Assembly: GCA_030040295.1 (NCBI GenBank)
Contig: JASHTZ010000529.1
Span: 1-5,850, forward strand
Reading direction: 5' to 3'
DNA length: 5,850 bases
DNA from: Terriglobia bacterium
GTDB taxonomy: Bacteria; Acidobacteriota; Terriglobia; UBA7540
Shown: one piece after another, positions 1 to 5,850 of the stretch
How the letters are laid out: each line of letters opens with the position of its first letter
How positions within the stretch are numbered: the stretch's first letter is position 1
Notes under the pieces: model-generated
Databases searched by the model: none
Told to the model about the DNA's origin: nothing
Seen by the model: only the letters and a program-made list of their open reading frames with translations
Program-made: the position numbers and the translations under genes

Positions 1-144
1 AACCATGTGGGGCTATTCGTAACAAAATAACCAGAGCGGTGGTCGCCTGCAAAGACAGATTACGTCGGGTCAATTGAGCAGGGGCGAGGCCCGGAATGGC
101 GCTCAGACCCCGGAATTGACTTATCGAGAAGGGTGGTCAATCCT
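1..144. other. Leading intergenic region with short dyad and direct repeats
   Basis: No convincing gene is visible here. Frame 1 is open only from the window edge to a TAA at 28-30, and frame 3 runs to a TGA at 75-77, so the tail of an upstream + strand gene could lie here but cannot be shown. The stretch carries a 7-base inverted repeat (GTCAATT at 69-75, AATTGAC at 114-120) and a direct repeat of CCCGGAAT (90-97 and 109-116, 19 bases apart). These may be regulatory sites for the following gene. No clean sigma-70 promoter with correct spacing was found. Confidence 0.4.
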
Positions 145-642
145 ATGCGATTCTTCACGTTTCCGAGGCTGCGGCCGTCCTCGTTGAAACTGGAGATGCG
201 CGAGTGCCTGGACGAGAGCGCGTTCCACAGAATACTCATTTGCGAACAGAAGAGGGCGACGCGCTCAGGCCGGGCTTTGCTTTTAATGTTCGTGAATGTC
301 GAGCATGTCCTCCAGGCACACCAAAACGATCACGTCCAATCCCAATTACTTTCCGCCCTCTGCCAATCCACGCGAGAAACAGACATTATCGGGTGGTATC
401 GGAAGAGTGCCAGACTCGGGGTTCTTTTTGCCGAGATCCACATGCCGGACGGCAAAGCGCCGGAAGGCGTGATTCGTGCAAAGGTCATCGGCGCGCTGCG
501 CGCCAAGCTTGACGGTGAAAAGGTGAACCAGATCGAAACCGAATTCCTGGTCCTTCCTGAAGCTTGCGACCGTGCAGGCAATTGTCCCCCTGCCTCCGAG
601 ACACAGGACGCAGAGGCCGACACGCTGCTCAAGGTGTCTTGA
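145..642 (+). CDS. GGDEF-like domain protein lacking the GGDEF catalytic motif
   Basis: Encodes about 165 residues from ATG 145; a GTG at 133 in the same frame is the alternative start. The ATG is preferred because a purine-rich GAGAAGGGTGG stretch (126-136) lies upstream of it. The pattern fits the diguanylate cyclase fold: a hydrophobic beta strand RALLLMFVNV (residues about 43-52), a helix, then STRETDIIGWYR (75-86) where GGDEF proteins have 'R.sD.vgRyGGDEF', then a strand LGVLFAEI (91-98) and a terminal strand IETEFLVLPE. The GGDEF signature itself is replaced by KSARLGVLF, so c-di-GMP synthesis is not expected. From memory, related proteins with the TRETD..GWY motif occur in acidobacterial EPS loci beside or fused to sugar transferases. 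That points to a sensory or scaffolding role in polysaccharide production, which is inference. The gene ends 87 bases before the acyltransferase start and has no transmembrane segment or signal peptide. Confidence 0.55.
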   Translation: MRFFTFPRLRPSSLKLEMRECLDESAFHRILICEQKRATRSGRALLLMFVNVEHVLQAHQNDHVQSQLLSALCQSTRETDIIGWYRKSARLGVLFAEIHMPDGKAPEGVIRAKVIGALRAKLDGEKVNQIETEFLVLPEACDRAGNCPPASETQDAEADTLLKVS

Positions 643-643
643 T

Positions 644-654
644 TCACTTAGTGA
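644..654. repeat. 11-base palindrome TCACTTAGTGA
   Basis: Perfect dyad with five-base arms around a central T, located two bases after the stop codon of the GGDEF-like gene and just upstream of a possible promoter for the FemAB-like gene. The loop is too small for a good RNA hairpin, so a protein-binding site is more plausible than a terminator. No T-tract follows. It could also be chance. Confidence 0.25.
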
Positions 655-661
655 GCGTCGG

Positions 662-692
662 TTGATTTTCAGAGCCAATCGGAGCCTATATA
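662..692 (+). promoter_or_regulatory. Possible sigma-70 promoter for the FemAB-like gene
   Basis: TTGATT (662-667) could be a -35 box and TATATA (687-692) a -10 box, but the spacing is 19 bases, longer than ideal. An alternative pair is TTTTCA (666-671) with TATATG (689-694), spaced 17. Initiation here would leave an untranslated leader of about 30 bases before ATG 730. This AT-rich patch stands out from the GC-rich surroundings. Confidence 0.3.
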
Positions 693-717
693 TGTAGGTT
701 ATGTTCCGGTGACCCTT

Positions 718-724
718 AGAAGGA
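718..724 (+). promoter_or_regulatory. Ribosome-binding site that sets the FemAB-like start at 730
   Basis: AGAAGGA lies five bases upstream of ATG 730. The upstream in-frame GTG at 709 would place this strong Shine-Dalgarno sequence inside the coding region and has no comparable site of its own, so ATG 730 is chosen. Confidence 0.7.
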
Positions 725-729
725 ATTCC

Positions 730-1770
730 ATGCCCGTCTACGCGTTGAATCCCCTAGAAGATCCAAGATGGGAAGACTTGGTCCAGAGGGACCGTCGCGC
801 GTCCGTATTCCACACAACAGGATGGCTCAAGGCCCTTTTTCGTGTTTATGGTTACCAACCTGTCGTTTATACAACTTCCCCTCCTGGCGACACGTTGCGA
901 AACGGGATGGTCTTTTGCCGGGTCGACAGTTTGTTGACCGGACGGCGGCTGGTTTCTCTGCCTTTTTCCGATCACTGCGAGCCCCTTGTGCAGAGTGTCG
1001 AAGAGCAGAGAGAGATTCTGACCTTTCTGCATCGCCTCCTCGAGGAAAACGAGTTTCGGCATGTTGAGATTCGCCCCTTGAGTTTGGACCTGACGGCGGA
1101 ACCGCGCATGCAAATTGGGGCTTTTTACTGTTTCCATGAGCTGGATTTGCGCCCCTCGCGGGAAGACCTGCTTCGCGGATGCAACAAGAAATCCGTTCAA
1201 GCAAAACTCCGGAAGGCCGCATCAGGGCCCTTGACTGTCGAGGAGGGATGGTCGGACGAAATTTTGAAAAAATTCTACCATCTGATGGTGATGACCCGCC
1301 GTCGCCATAACCTGCCGCCCCCACCGCAGGAATGGTTTTGGAACCTGGCGGCTCTCCTGGGTGACCGGCTTTTGGTCCGTGTTGTCTCCCTGAGCGGCCA
1401 GCCGGTTGCCAGTATCCTGACCCTTTCCCATCAGACGACGCTCATTTATAAGTACGGCTGCTCAGACTCGCGATATCACCATCTCGGTGGCATGCCCTTT
1501 TTGATCTGGAAAGCAATCGAAACGGCCAAACAACACGGATTTGAAAAATTCGATCTTGGCCGCTCTGATTTCAGCAACGAGGGACTTATAAAGTTCAAGG
1601 ACCACTTTGGGGCCGTGTGGTCAGTCCTCAACTACGCGAGAATGAGCGCTCAGCCAGCTTCCAAGGTGATGGACGGAAGCACGAAGAGGTTTGCAAAGCA
1701 CATCTTCGCCCACATGCCGGGCAGGCTGTTGGCCCTGTCCGGCAGATTGCTCTACAGGCACATTGGCTAG
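730..1770 (+). CDS. FemAB/BioF2-like GNAT-fold acyltransferase (EPS/exosortase type)
   Basis: Encodes 346 residues from ATG 730. The N-terminal part matches the FemAB-like family seen in exosortase/PEP-CTERM and EPS loci: DPRW (11-14), ASVFHTTGWLKALFRVYGY (24-42) and SLPFSDHCEPL (76-86). A basic KKSVQAKLRKA stretch begins at 153, inside the region matching BioF2-like acetyltransferase (Acetyltransf_6). The C-terminal signature FDLGRSDFSNEGLIKFKDHFG falls near 275-294. The fold is a double GNAT domain. FemAB enzymes add amino acids from aminoacyl-tRNA to peptidoglycan precursors, while this branch is thought to modify surface polysaccharide or peptidoglycan; the true substrate is unknown. There is no signal peptide or membrane segment, so it should act in the cytoplasm on lipid-linked or nucleotide-linked precursors. 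Its position between a GGDEF-like and a LuxR-type gene fits a surface-polysaccharide locus. Family placement is firm; substrate is not. Confidence 0.8.
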   Translation: MPVYALNPLEDPRWEDLVQRDRRASVFHTTGWLKALFRVYGYQPVVYTTSPPGDTLRNGMVFCRVDSLLTGRRLVSLPFSDHCEPLVQSVEEQREILTFLHRLLEENEFRHVEIRPLSLDLTAEPRMQIGAFYCFHELDLRPSREDLLRGCNKKSVQAKLRKAASGPLTVEEGWSDEILKKFYHLMVMTRRRHNLPPPPQEWFWNLAALLGDRLLVRVVSLSGQPVASILTLSHQTTLIYKYGCSDSRYHHLGGMPFLIWKAIETAKQHGFEKFDLGRSDFSNEGLIKFKDHFGAVWSVLNYARMSAQPASKVMDGSTKRFAKHIFAHMPGRLLALSGRLLYRHIG

Positions 1771-1860
1771 AGGGGCGCTCCGGGGCCGCGAAATAGACTT
1801 TGATTATGCGCTCGGCCGGAAAAGACCAAGAGATTACTCGACTGAAGGAGCTTTTCAATT

Positions 1861-2223
1861 ATGCATGATGTTGTAAAACCGATCATTTGCTCGGAAGGAC
1901 AGGGCGCGAGTCTTCAGGCTTTGAGCTCACTCGCTGAAACCAACCACGGCAGCGGGCCGATGAAAACCGGCGGGGAGGGCTTTAACCTGAACCCGCTTGA
2001 GAAACAGATCCTTACCTTAACCATGGCGGGATACTCGCTTCAGGAAAGGGCCGGCCTTCTCGGCATGCGCCAACACGCGCTCCGCATCCATCTCCTCAAA
2101 ATCTGCGACCGGCTTGGCGTGGAAGGTGAGTTTGAACTGATCCTGTTCGCGCTCTACCATAAATTGCTGGACGCCTGGGAAATATCTCCCCCGCGTGCCA
2201 GCAAACTCCCGGTCAACGTTTAG
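1861..2223 (+). CDS. Stand-alone LuxR-type helix-turn-helix regulator
   Basis: Encodes 120 residues. The first 40 resemble nothing I recognise and look unstructured. Residues about 41-103 align by eye with the LuxR/GerE DNA-binding domain: LNPLEKQILTLTMAGYS corresponds to the usual LTPREREVL..LA.G.S, and LQERAGLLGMRQHALRIHLLKICDRLGV (60-87) to the recognition helix and the K..LGV ending. Several usual residues differ (EIA is replaced by ERA, TVK by ALR), so it is a diverged copy. There is no receiver or autoinducer-binding domain, so any signal input must come through a partner or its own abundance. AAGGAG (1845-1850) lies ten bases before the ATG, slightly far but usable. The gene follows the FemAB-like gene by 90 bases, in which I see no clear promoter or terminator. 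It converges on lptE. Control of the nearby envelope genes is an inference from position. Confidence 0.65.
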   Translation: MHDVVKPIICSEGQGASLQALSSLAETNHGSGPMKTGGEGFNLNPLEKQILTLTMAGYSLQERAGLLGMRQHALRIHLLKICDRLGVEGEFELILFALYHKLLDAWEISPPRASKLPVNV

Positions 2224-2278
2224 GGCAAATGGCCTGGTTAGCAATGGGTTCACGATGAAGTGAGTGGCTGGAGCCCTA
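2221..2278. repeat. Imperfect inverted repeat spanning the convergent gap
   Basis: TAGGGC (2221-2226) and GCCCTA (2273-2278) are exact reverse complements. They contain the TAG stop codons of the LuxR-type gene and, on the other strand, of lptE. Inside them GGCC (2231-2234) can pair with GGCT (2266-2269) through one G-U pair, and TTCAC (2249-2253) with GTGAG (2260-2264) around a GATGAA loop. The transcript from either strand could fold into a long interrupted stem. There is no T-tract, so it is not a textbook Rho-independent terminator. A role in bidirectional termination or 3' end protection is inference. Confidence 0.35.
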
Positions 2279-2887
2279 GAAGTTTTCAAGAATATCCGTA
2301 ACCAGGGTACGGGCCAGGTCGCGGGCGAGGCGGTCAAGCGCCGACTTATCCTCCTCGAACAGTTGGGAAGTGACCTCGCTTACCTGGTACTCCTGGCGAA
2401 AGACATAATTGCGGTTGGCGAACAGGATTTTGTGCGTGTGAAGGTCCTGAAGCTGGATGTCGGCGAGGACGCGAATTTGCAATGACGTCGCCCGGCCGGT
2501 GTTGATGTCGAAACTGATGGCGCGGGACCGAACGTCCTTGATCGTCCCTTTCAGAACGGCGTCCGCGTCGGGAGGATTCGGCAGGATGCGATAGTGCGTG
2601 CGCTCGAGTAGTTCGCGCGTGACGGCGGCGGTGACCTGCTGCTCGATCCGAAAGGTTGACGACAGGTTCTTAAAGGCCGGTACGGCAATGGTCTTAACGT
2701 CGAGAGGGATGCGGGTGGCCGTCCCGGCCACGTGATAGCCGCAAGCGGGGAAGAGCAGAATGCAGAGGGCGGAAAGCAGAAGGCCGCAAGCCGGCGACAG
2801 AAGCCAGTCTGCCCGCAGACAGAAGGAAGCCAGAAGGTAGTTCTTGCGGGATTTAAGTTTTGAGCCTACATACCTAGCAAACACCAT
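2276..2887 (-). CDS. lptE: LptE-like LPS-assembly lipoprotein
   Basis: Encodes 203 residues. LptE is an outer-membrane lipoprotein that plugs the LptD barrel and helps insert lipopolysaccharide into the outer leaflet. Evidence is the family pattern after the lipid-attachment cysteine: CGYHVAG (from C49), PLDVKTIAVPAFKNLSS (62-78), then RIEQQVTAAVTRELLERTHYRILPNPPDADAVLKGTI, a variable beta region, and a C-terminal helix ending DRLARDLARTLVTDILENF. A basic N-terminus followed by hydrophobic LLLSALCILLFPAC forms the signal region. The lipobox LFPAC has F at -3 and P at -2, which is atypical, and the leader is unusually long. LLxPACG occurs twice (29-35 and 44-50). CCTCTT at 2893-2898 (AAGAGG on the coding strand) lies five bases before the ATG and supports this start. 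lptE often sits near leuS or holA in other bacteria; neither is visible here. Confidence 0.8.
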   Translation of the reverse strand: MVFARYVGSKLKSRKNYLLASFCLRADWLLSPACGLLLSALCILLFPACGYHVAGTATRIPLDVKTIAVPAFKNLSSTFRIEQQVTAAVTRELLERTHYRILPNPPDADAVLKGTIKDVRSRAISFDINTGRATSLQIRVLADIQLQDLHTHKILFANRNYVFRQEYQVSEVTSQLFEEDKSALDRLARDLARTLVTDILENF

Positions 2888-2943
2888 CGCAACCTCTTAA
2901 GTCCGGTTCGACGTCCCCAACCTGAACCTGTTTTTCCCCGGCT

Positions 2944-2952
2944 ATCTTATCA
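2944..2952 (-). promoter_or_regulatory. Possible extended -10 promoter for lptE
   Basis: On the minus strand this reads TGATAAGAT, an extended -10 element (TG, one base, TAAGAT). No good -35 is found at 17 bases. Transcription would begin about 50 bases upstream of the lptE ATG, after the glycosyltransferase stop codon, so lptE could be expressed independently of it. The whole gap between the two minus-strand genes (2888-3023) otherwise holds only a weak stem (TCGCG with CGCGA, loop AGTGG) without a T-tract. Confidence 0.35.
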
Positions 2953-3023
2953 TTGTTACATCCACAAACCGGCTCGCGCCACTCGCGACCTCACCGTCAT
3001 CAGCATAACTGCTCTCACTTTAA

Positions 3024-4282
3024 TTAAAGAAGACCGGCAATGGCCTCTGCCGCCGCGCGCGCGCCATTTTCGGCCCGCACTTTCTCACCCAGCTCCGCCG
3101 CGCGGCCAGCATAGCTCGCATCGGACAGCAATCGCCCCAACTCCTCAGTCGCACGCCGGGCAGAGAATTTGCCTCGCGATATCGATCTCGCCACGCCCCG
3201 GCGCCGCAAGCGTGCGGCGTTGTCCGGCTGGTCGAAGGCGAAGGGCACGATGAGCATCGGTCTTCCTGCGGCCAAGGCCTGCCCACAGGTTCCCGCACCT
3301 CCCTGGTGAACCACCGCTGCGGCGCGCGGAAATATTTTGGAAAAGGCGCGTAGGGAAAGGCCGCGACGCCGGGCGGCAGAGGTTCGTGAAGCTCATTGTT
3401 TCCCGCCAGCAATACGGCGCGGCAGCCCAGTCCCCGGATTGCAGCCAAGCTTTCACGATAAAAGTCCCCGGGTTGGAACACCGCGGATGAGCCGAGCGTA
3501 AATACCACAGGCGGCGGGCCCGCGTCGAGAAAGCGCTCGAGTTCCGGCGCGAGCCCCCGGCCGTGCTCGGCTTGATCGTAAAACGCGAATCCGGTAAGGC
3601 GCGTCTGCGCGGGCCAATCGGGCTGTGGCTCGGCCAGGACTCGCGAGAACAGCGCCAGCACACGATGCGGCGAGTGCTGCCCTTCGAAGCAAGGGTCGCG
3701 CCCGGGAGGCAAGCCCACCGATTTGCGAAATTGTCTGACCGGCGCAAACCACGGCCAGGTGGTGAGCCGGCCGAATCTCAGCAGAAGGCCGTTCACGCCG
3801 GGACCAAGCGCCTGAAGTTTGCTGAGGAACGGATATTGCGGGATGGCCGGCGGGTCAAAGCGCGAGTAGAAGAGCATGGGAGTGGTCACGGTGGAAACCC
3901 AGGGGGCGCCGGTTTTCTCCGCGGCAATCTGCGCGCCGAAAGTAATGGGGTGCGTCACGATCAGGTCCGCGTGGCTGAGCGCCTGCATCACCTCGTGGTA
4001 CGAGGCGGGGATGGAGGGGTACATCAATCTCCGAATCAGAAACTCGGGGCCGCGCTTTTCGTCCATCACCCGGCGCATCATTTCAACGTCCCCAAGCTCG
4101 AAGTGCGGACCCATGGGTGCGAACTTCAGGCCTGCCTGCTCGATTTTTGGCCGGTAGAAGTTGCTGGTGGCCAGAGTAACTTCATGCCCGCGCGCGCGAA
4201 GCTCCAGGCCAAAGGCCATGAAGGGGTGAAGATCACCGAGAGAGCCGGTAGTGGTGAGAAGAATTCTCTTGCCCATCGCCAT
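3024..4282 (-). CDS. GT1/UGT-type glycosyltransferase interrupted by a -1 frameshift
   Basis: Belongs to the UDP-glycosyltransferase (YjiC/MGT-like, GT1) family, which transfers sugars from a nucleotide sugar to small or lipid acceptors. The N-terminal half shows KRILLTTTGSLGDLHPFMAFGLELRARGHEVTLAT (the Glyco_transf_28-like acceptor domain), and VVFTLGSSAVF marks the start of the donor domain. The hallmark donor-site motif follows only after a frame switch: SKIFPRAAAVVHQGGAGT (about 315-332) and PFAFDQPDNAA (about 347-357, with D351 and Q352 the likely sugar contacts). The switch falls at the TTTT run 3341-3344; one more T, or a -1 slip there, gives a continuous protein of 419 residues, normal for the family. 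Without it, the frame reads nonsense and stops at 3020-3022. ATG 4282 is preferred (MAMGKRILL; GAAG nine bases upstream); GTG 4297 and ATG 4276 are alternatives. It diverges from padR. The acceptor is unknown. Confidence 0.8.
3339..3346 (-). other. Frameshift or slippage site in the glycosyltransferase
   Basis: On the coding strand this is CCTTTTCC, read CCT TTT CCA in the upstream frame. The family motif needs CCT TTT TCC AAA (P F S K). A single missing T in the homopolymer, or a one-base backward slip of the phenylalanine codon on TTT, restores the conserved frame. No classic X XXY YYZ heptamer is present, so a plain deletion or sequencing error is more likely than programmed recoding. Confidence 0.75.
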
Positions 4283-4379
4283 TAATTGATGCTTCACGAT
4301 AAGCGAAGGCAGGGCGGCCTGTCACCGGAAAAGGCGATTGAATAATTCTTGTTTTGGAGCTAACCTTTCCGCGTTGCCC

Positions 4380-4390
4380 TAGTCTAACTA
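4380..4390. promoter_or_regulatory. Candidate PadR operator dyad upstream of padR
   Basis: TAGTCTAACTA is an interrupted dyad with TAGT and ACTA arms and a three-base centre. It lies four bases before AAGGAG (4395-4400), the padR ribosome-binding site. PadR repressors commonly bind short dyads in their own promoters, so autoregulation is plausible, but the match is short and the promoter boxes around it are unclear. The rest of the divergent gap (4283-4406) shows no gene; an AT-rich patch near 4340-4356 may hold promoter elements for either direction. Confidence 0.35.
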
Positions 4391-4406
4391 TGCCAAGGAG
4401 GCGTGC

Positions 4407-4736
4407 ATGCATCAGAACGAGATTCCTCCCGGAACGCTTTACCTGCTGATCCTGAAGGCGCTGGCCCGGCACGGCGAGCTGCACGGCTACGAAATCGCCA
4501 GTTGGATCGAGCAGGTTTCTCACGATGTTTTGCAGGTTGAAGAAGGCTCGCTCTATCCCGCTCTGCAGCGCATGTTGATCAAGGGCTGGGTGAAAGCCAA
4601 GTGGGGCGTGACGGCAGGGAATCGGCGCGCCCGTTATTACCGCCTGACGCCCCTGGGCAGAAAACAGCTTGAGGTTGAGGTTTCACAGTTCGAGCGCGTG
4701 ATGCAGGCCATTACGCGGGCGATTCAGACGGCGTAG
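4407..4736 (+). CDS. PadR-family winged-helix transcriptional regulator
   Basis: Encodes 109 residues, the usual length of a short PadR protein (PF03551). The winged helix is clear: GTLYLLILKALARHGELHGYEIASWIEQ (helices 1-2), LQVEEGSLYPALQRMLIKGWVKAKWG (recognition helix and first wing strand), then GNRRARYYRLTPLGRKQL (the second strand and the conserved YRLT..G). The C-terminal helix ending in VMQAITRAIQTA is the dimerisation helix. AAGGAG six bases before the ATG is a strong ribosome-binding site. The gene is followed 54 bases later by an ADOP permease in the same direction, a pairing typical of Acidobacteriota, where the regulator is presumed to control the permease. The signal sensed is not known; many PadR proteins respond to phenolics or drugs, but that cannot be read from this sequence. 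Confidence 0.92.
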   Translation: MHQNEIPPGTLYLLILKALARHGELHGYEIASWIEQVSHDVLQVEEGSLYPALQRMLIKGWVKAKWGVTAGNRRARYYRLTPLGRKQLEVEVSQFERVMQAITRAIQTA

Positions 4737-4790
4737 TGTAGCGCGGATCTGTTCTTGAGGTTCGCGGTGCCTCCCTCGCCCGGAGCAACC

Positions 4791-5850
4791 ATGTTCGCTG
4801 AACTCACAAGACGCCTGAGGATGCTGATTGGCGGCAGGCGATTCGACGCCGACCTGGACGAAGAGATGCGCCTGCACCGCGAATTGCGAGCGCAGGATGA
4901 AATCGAGCGCGGCGTTACGGTCGAGGAAGCTCGCTATGCCGCCCAAAGGCGTTTTGGCAACGATTTAGTCATAAGAGAGGAGAGCCACGACATGTGGGGA
5001 TGGAATTGGTTTGAATATTTTGTACAGGACGTCCGCTACGGAATGCGGATGCTGGCGAGGAGTCCGGGCTTTGCTGCCGTGGCGCTTCTTTCTTTGGCGC
5101 TCGGCATCGGCGCAAACACCGCAATTTTCCAATTGTTGGACTCCGTCCGCCTGCGCATGCTTCCGGTGCAACACCCGGAGCAGCTTGTTGAGGTGCATGG
5201 CACCAGTGTGCATGGGCGCACGGGAAGCTTTTACAACTGGCACGCCATGCTGACCTACGCTCTCTGGGAGCAACTCCGCGACAATCATGAGCCTTTTTCC
5301 GGCGTTCTGGCCTGGGCGCCGGACCAATTGAATCTTGCCCCGCGTGGCGAAGTCCATTTAGTGAACAGCATGTGGGTAAGCGGTGATTTCTTCAACGTCC
5401 TGGGCGTGCATCCCATTCTCGGGCGAGTGTTCACCGCCGCAGACGACCGGCGTGGCTGCGGCCCCGGCCCCGGCGCAGTGGTGAGTTATGCGTTCTGGCA
5501 GCGGGAACTGGGGGGTGAGGCCTCGGCAATCGGCAAAACGCTGACCATTGACTATCATTCCGTCGAAGTGCTGGGCGTTACACCGGCAAGCTTCTTCGGC
5601 CTGGACGTGGGACATTCGTTTGATGTGGCGCTGCCCATCTGCACGCAGCCTGTAATGGGCGGCGAGGACAATTACCTCGACACGCGCTACGACTGGTGGC
5701 TGACAGTGCTCGGTCGGCTGAATCCGGCGTGGACAATCGAGAAGGCCAGCACATACCTCGGCTCGATATCGCCCGGAATCTATGCCGCCACGCTTCCGCC
5801 CGGCTATGACCCCGAGCACATCAAGAAATACCTGGCGTTCAAGCTTGCTG
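4791..5850 (+). CDS. ADOP-type MacB/FtsX-like permease, partial (3' end beyond window)
   Basis: Open from ATG 4791 through the window end, 353 codons with no stop; the full family protein is about 800 residues. GGAG (4782-4785) precedes the ATG by five bases. The N-terminal prefix domain, LTRRLRMLIGGRRFDADLDEEMRLHRE and VTVEEARYAAQRRFGN, is typical of acidobacterial duplicated orphan permeases. It is followed by QDVRYGMRMLARSPGF (80-94) and the first transmembrane helix with LSLALGIGANTAIF (about 94-116). Downstream is the MacB-like periplasmic core domain: LVNSMWVSGDFFNVLGVHPILGRVFTAADD, VVSYAFWQRELGG, LGVTPASFFGLDVGHSFDVALPI. These proteins resemble MacB permeases but lack an ATPase domain and a nearby ATPase gene; their function is not established, and export or envelope stress roles are guesses. 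The remaining FtsX-type helices should lie beyond 5850. Probably co-transcribed with padR. Confidence 0.9.
   Translation, partial: MFAELTRRLRMLIGGRRFDADLDEEMRLHRELRAQDEIERGVTVEEARYAAQRRFGNDLVIREESHDMWGWNWFEYFVQDVRYGMRMLARSPGFAAVALLSLALGIGANTAIFQLLDSVRLRMLPVQHPEQLVEVHGTSVHGRTGSFYNWHAMLTYALWEQLRDNHEPFSGVLAWAPDQLNLAPRGEVHLVNSMWVSGDFFNVLGVHPILGRVFTAADDRRGCGPGPGAVVSYAFWQRELGGEASAIGKTLTIDYHSVEVLGVTPASFFGLDVGHSFDVALPICTQPVMGGEDNYLDTRYDWWLTVLGRLNPAWTIEKASTYLGSISPGIYAATLPPGYDPEHIKKYLAFKLA

Noticed and set aside
709..729. Upstream GTG start for the FemAB-like gene
   Set aside because: The strong Shine-Dalgarno AGAAGGA sits between it and ATG 730, and the extra seven residues match nothing in the family.
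2807..2820. Perfect hairpin GTCTGC-CC-GCAGAC
   Set aside because: It lies within the lptE coding region, has a two-base loop and no T-tract, so it is probably a chance result of codon usage.
2976..3000. Short stem TCGCG/CGCGA after the glycosyltransferase as a terminator
   Set aside because: The stem is only five pairs and no T-run follows, so it does not qualify as a Rho-independent terminator.
3145..3752. Additional minus-strand open frames of 99 and 200 codons inside the glycosyltransferase
   Set aside because: They are other-frame readings of the same gene and show none of the family motifs.
3563..4285. 240-codon open frame on the + strand opposite the glycosyltransferase
   Set aside because: It lies wholly antisense to a clearly conserved enzyme, resembles no family and has the composition of a GC-rich shadow frame.
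4683..5819. Minus-strand open frames of 87, 130 and 153 codons opposite the permease
   Set aside because: All are antisense to the ADOP coding sequence and have no recognisable domains.
1..5850. CRISPR array, tRNA, rRNA, insertion sequence or phage elements
   Set aside because: No regularly spaced repeats, cloverleaf-like segments, transposase motifs or terminal repeats were seen on either strand.

Overview
This window looks like a chromosomal segment from a member of the Acidobacteriota. The strongest clue is at the right end: a PadR-family regulator followed 54 bases later by a large MacB/FtsX-type permease that has the N-terminal prefix domain and the SLALGIGANTAIF signature of the 'acidobacterial duplicated orphan permease' (ADOP) family. 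An LptE-like lipoprotein indicates an LPS-type outer membrane, so the cell is diderm. The DNA is moderately GC-rich, and long antisense shadow frames are common. The lineage is inferred from gene content, not from a search.

Left part (1-2223, all + strand): three genes that look like the edge of an exopolysaccharide or cell-surface cluster. The first encodes a small protein with a GGDEF-like fold but no GGDEF motif (145-642). The second is a FemAB/BioF2-like GNAT-fold acyltransferase of the kind found in exosortase/EPS loci (730-1770). The third is a stand-alone LuxR-type helix-turn-helix protein with no receiver domain (1861-2223). Gaps of about 90 bases separate them, so they could be one transcription unit or have internal promoters.

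Middle part (2276-4282, all - strand): lptE (2276-2887) converges on the LuxR-type gene. A 58-base imperfect inverted repeat spans the gap and includes both TAG stop codons. Upstream of lptE is a GT1/UGT-type glycosyltransferase (3024-4282). Its conserved C-terminal half lies in the -1 frame relative to its N-terminal half. The switch maps to a TTTT run at 3341-3344, so the gene is frameshifted, slippage-dependent or mis-sequenced.

Right part (4407-5850, + strand): the padR gene and the ADOP permease gene, divergent from the glycosyltransferase. The permease is cut by the window end. A small dyad just upstream of the padR ribosome-binding site is a candidate autoregulatory operator.

Most of the window serves the cell envelope: polysaccharide or surface modification, LPS transport, glycosyl transfer and a membrane permease. 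I see no tRNA, rRNA, CRISPR array or insertion sequence. No previously unknown multi-gene system can be claimed from this sequence. The best candidates for a second look are the frameshifted glycosyltransferase and the motif-less GGDEF-like protein with its neighbours.
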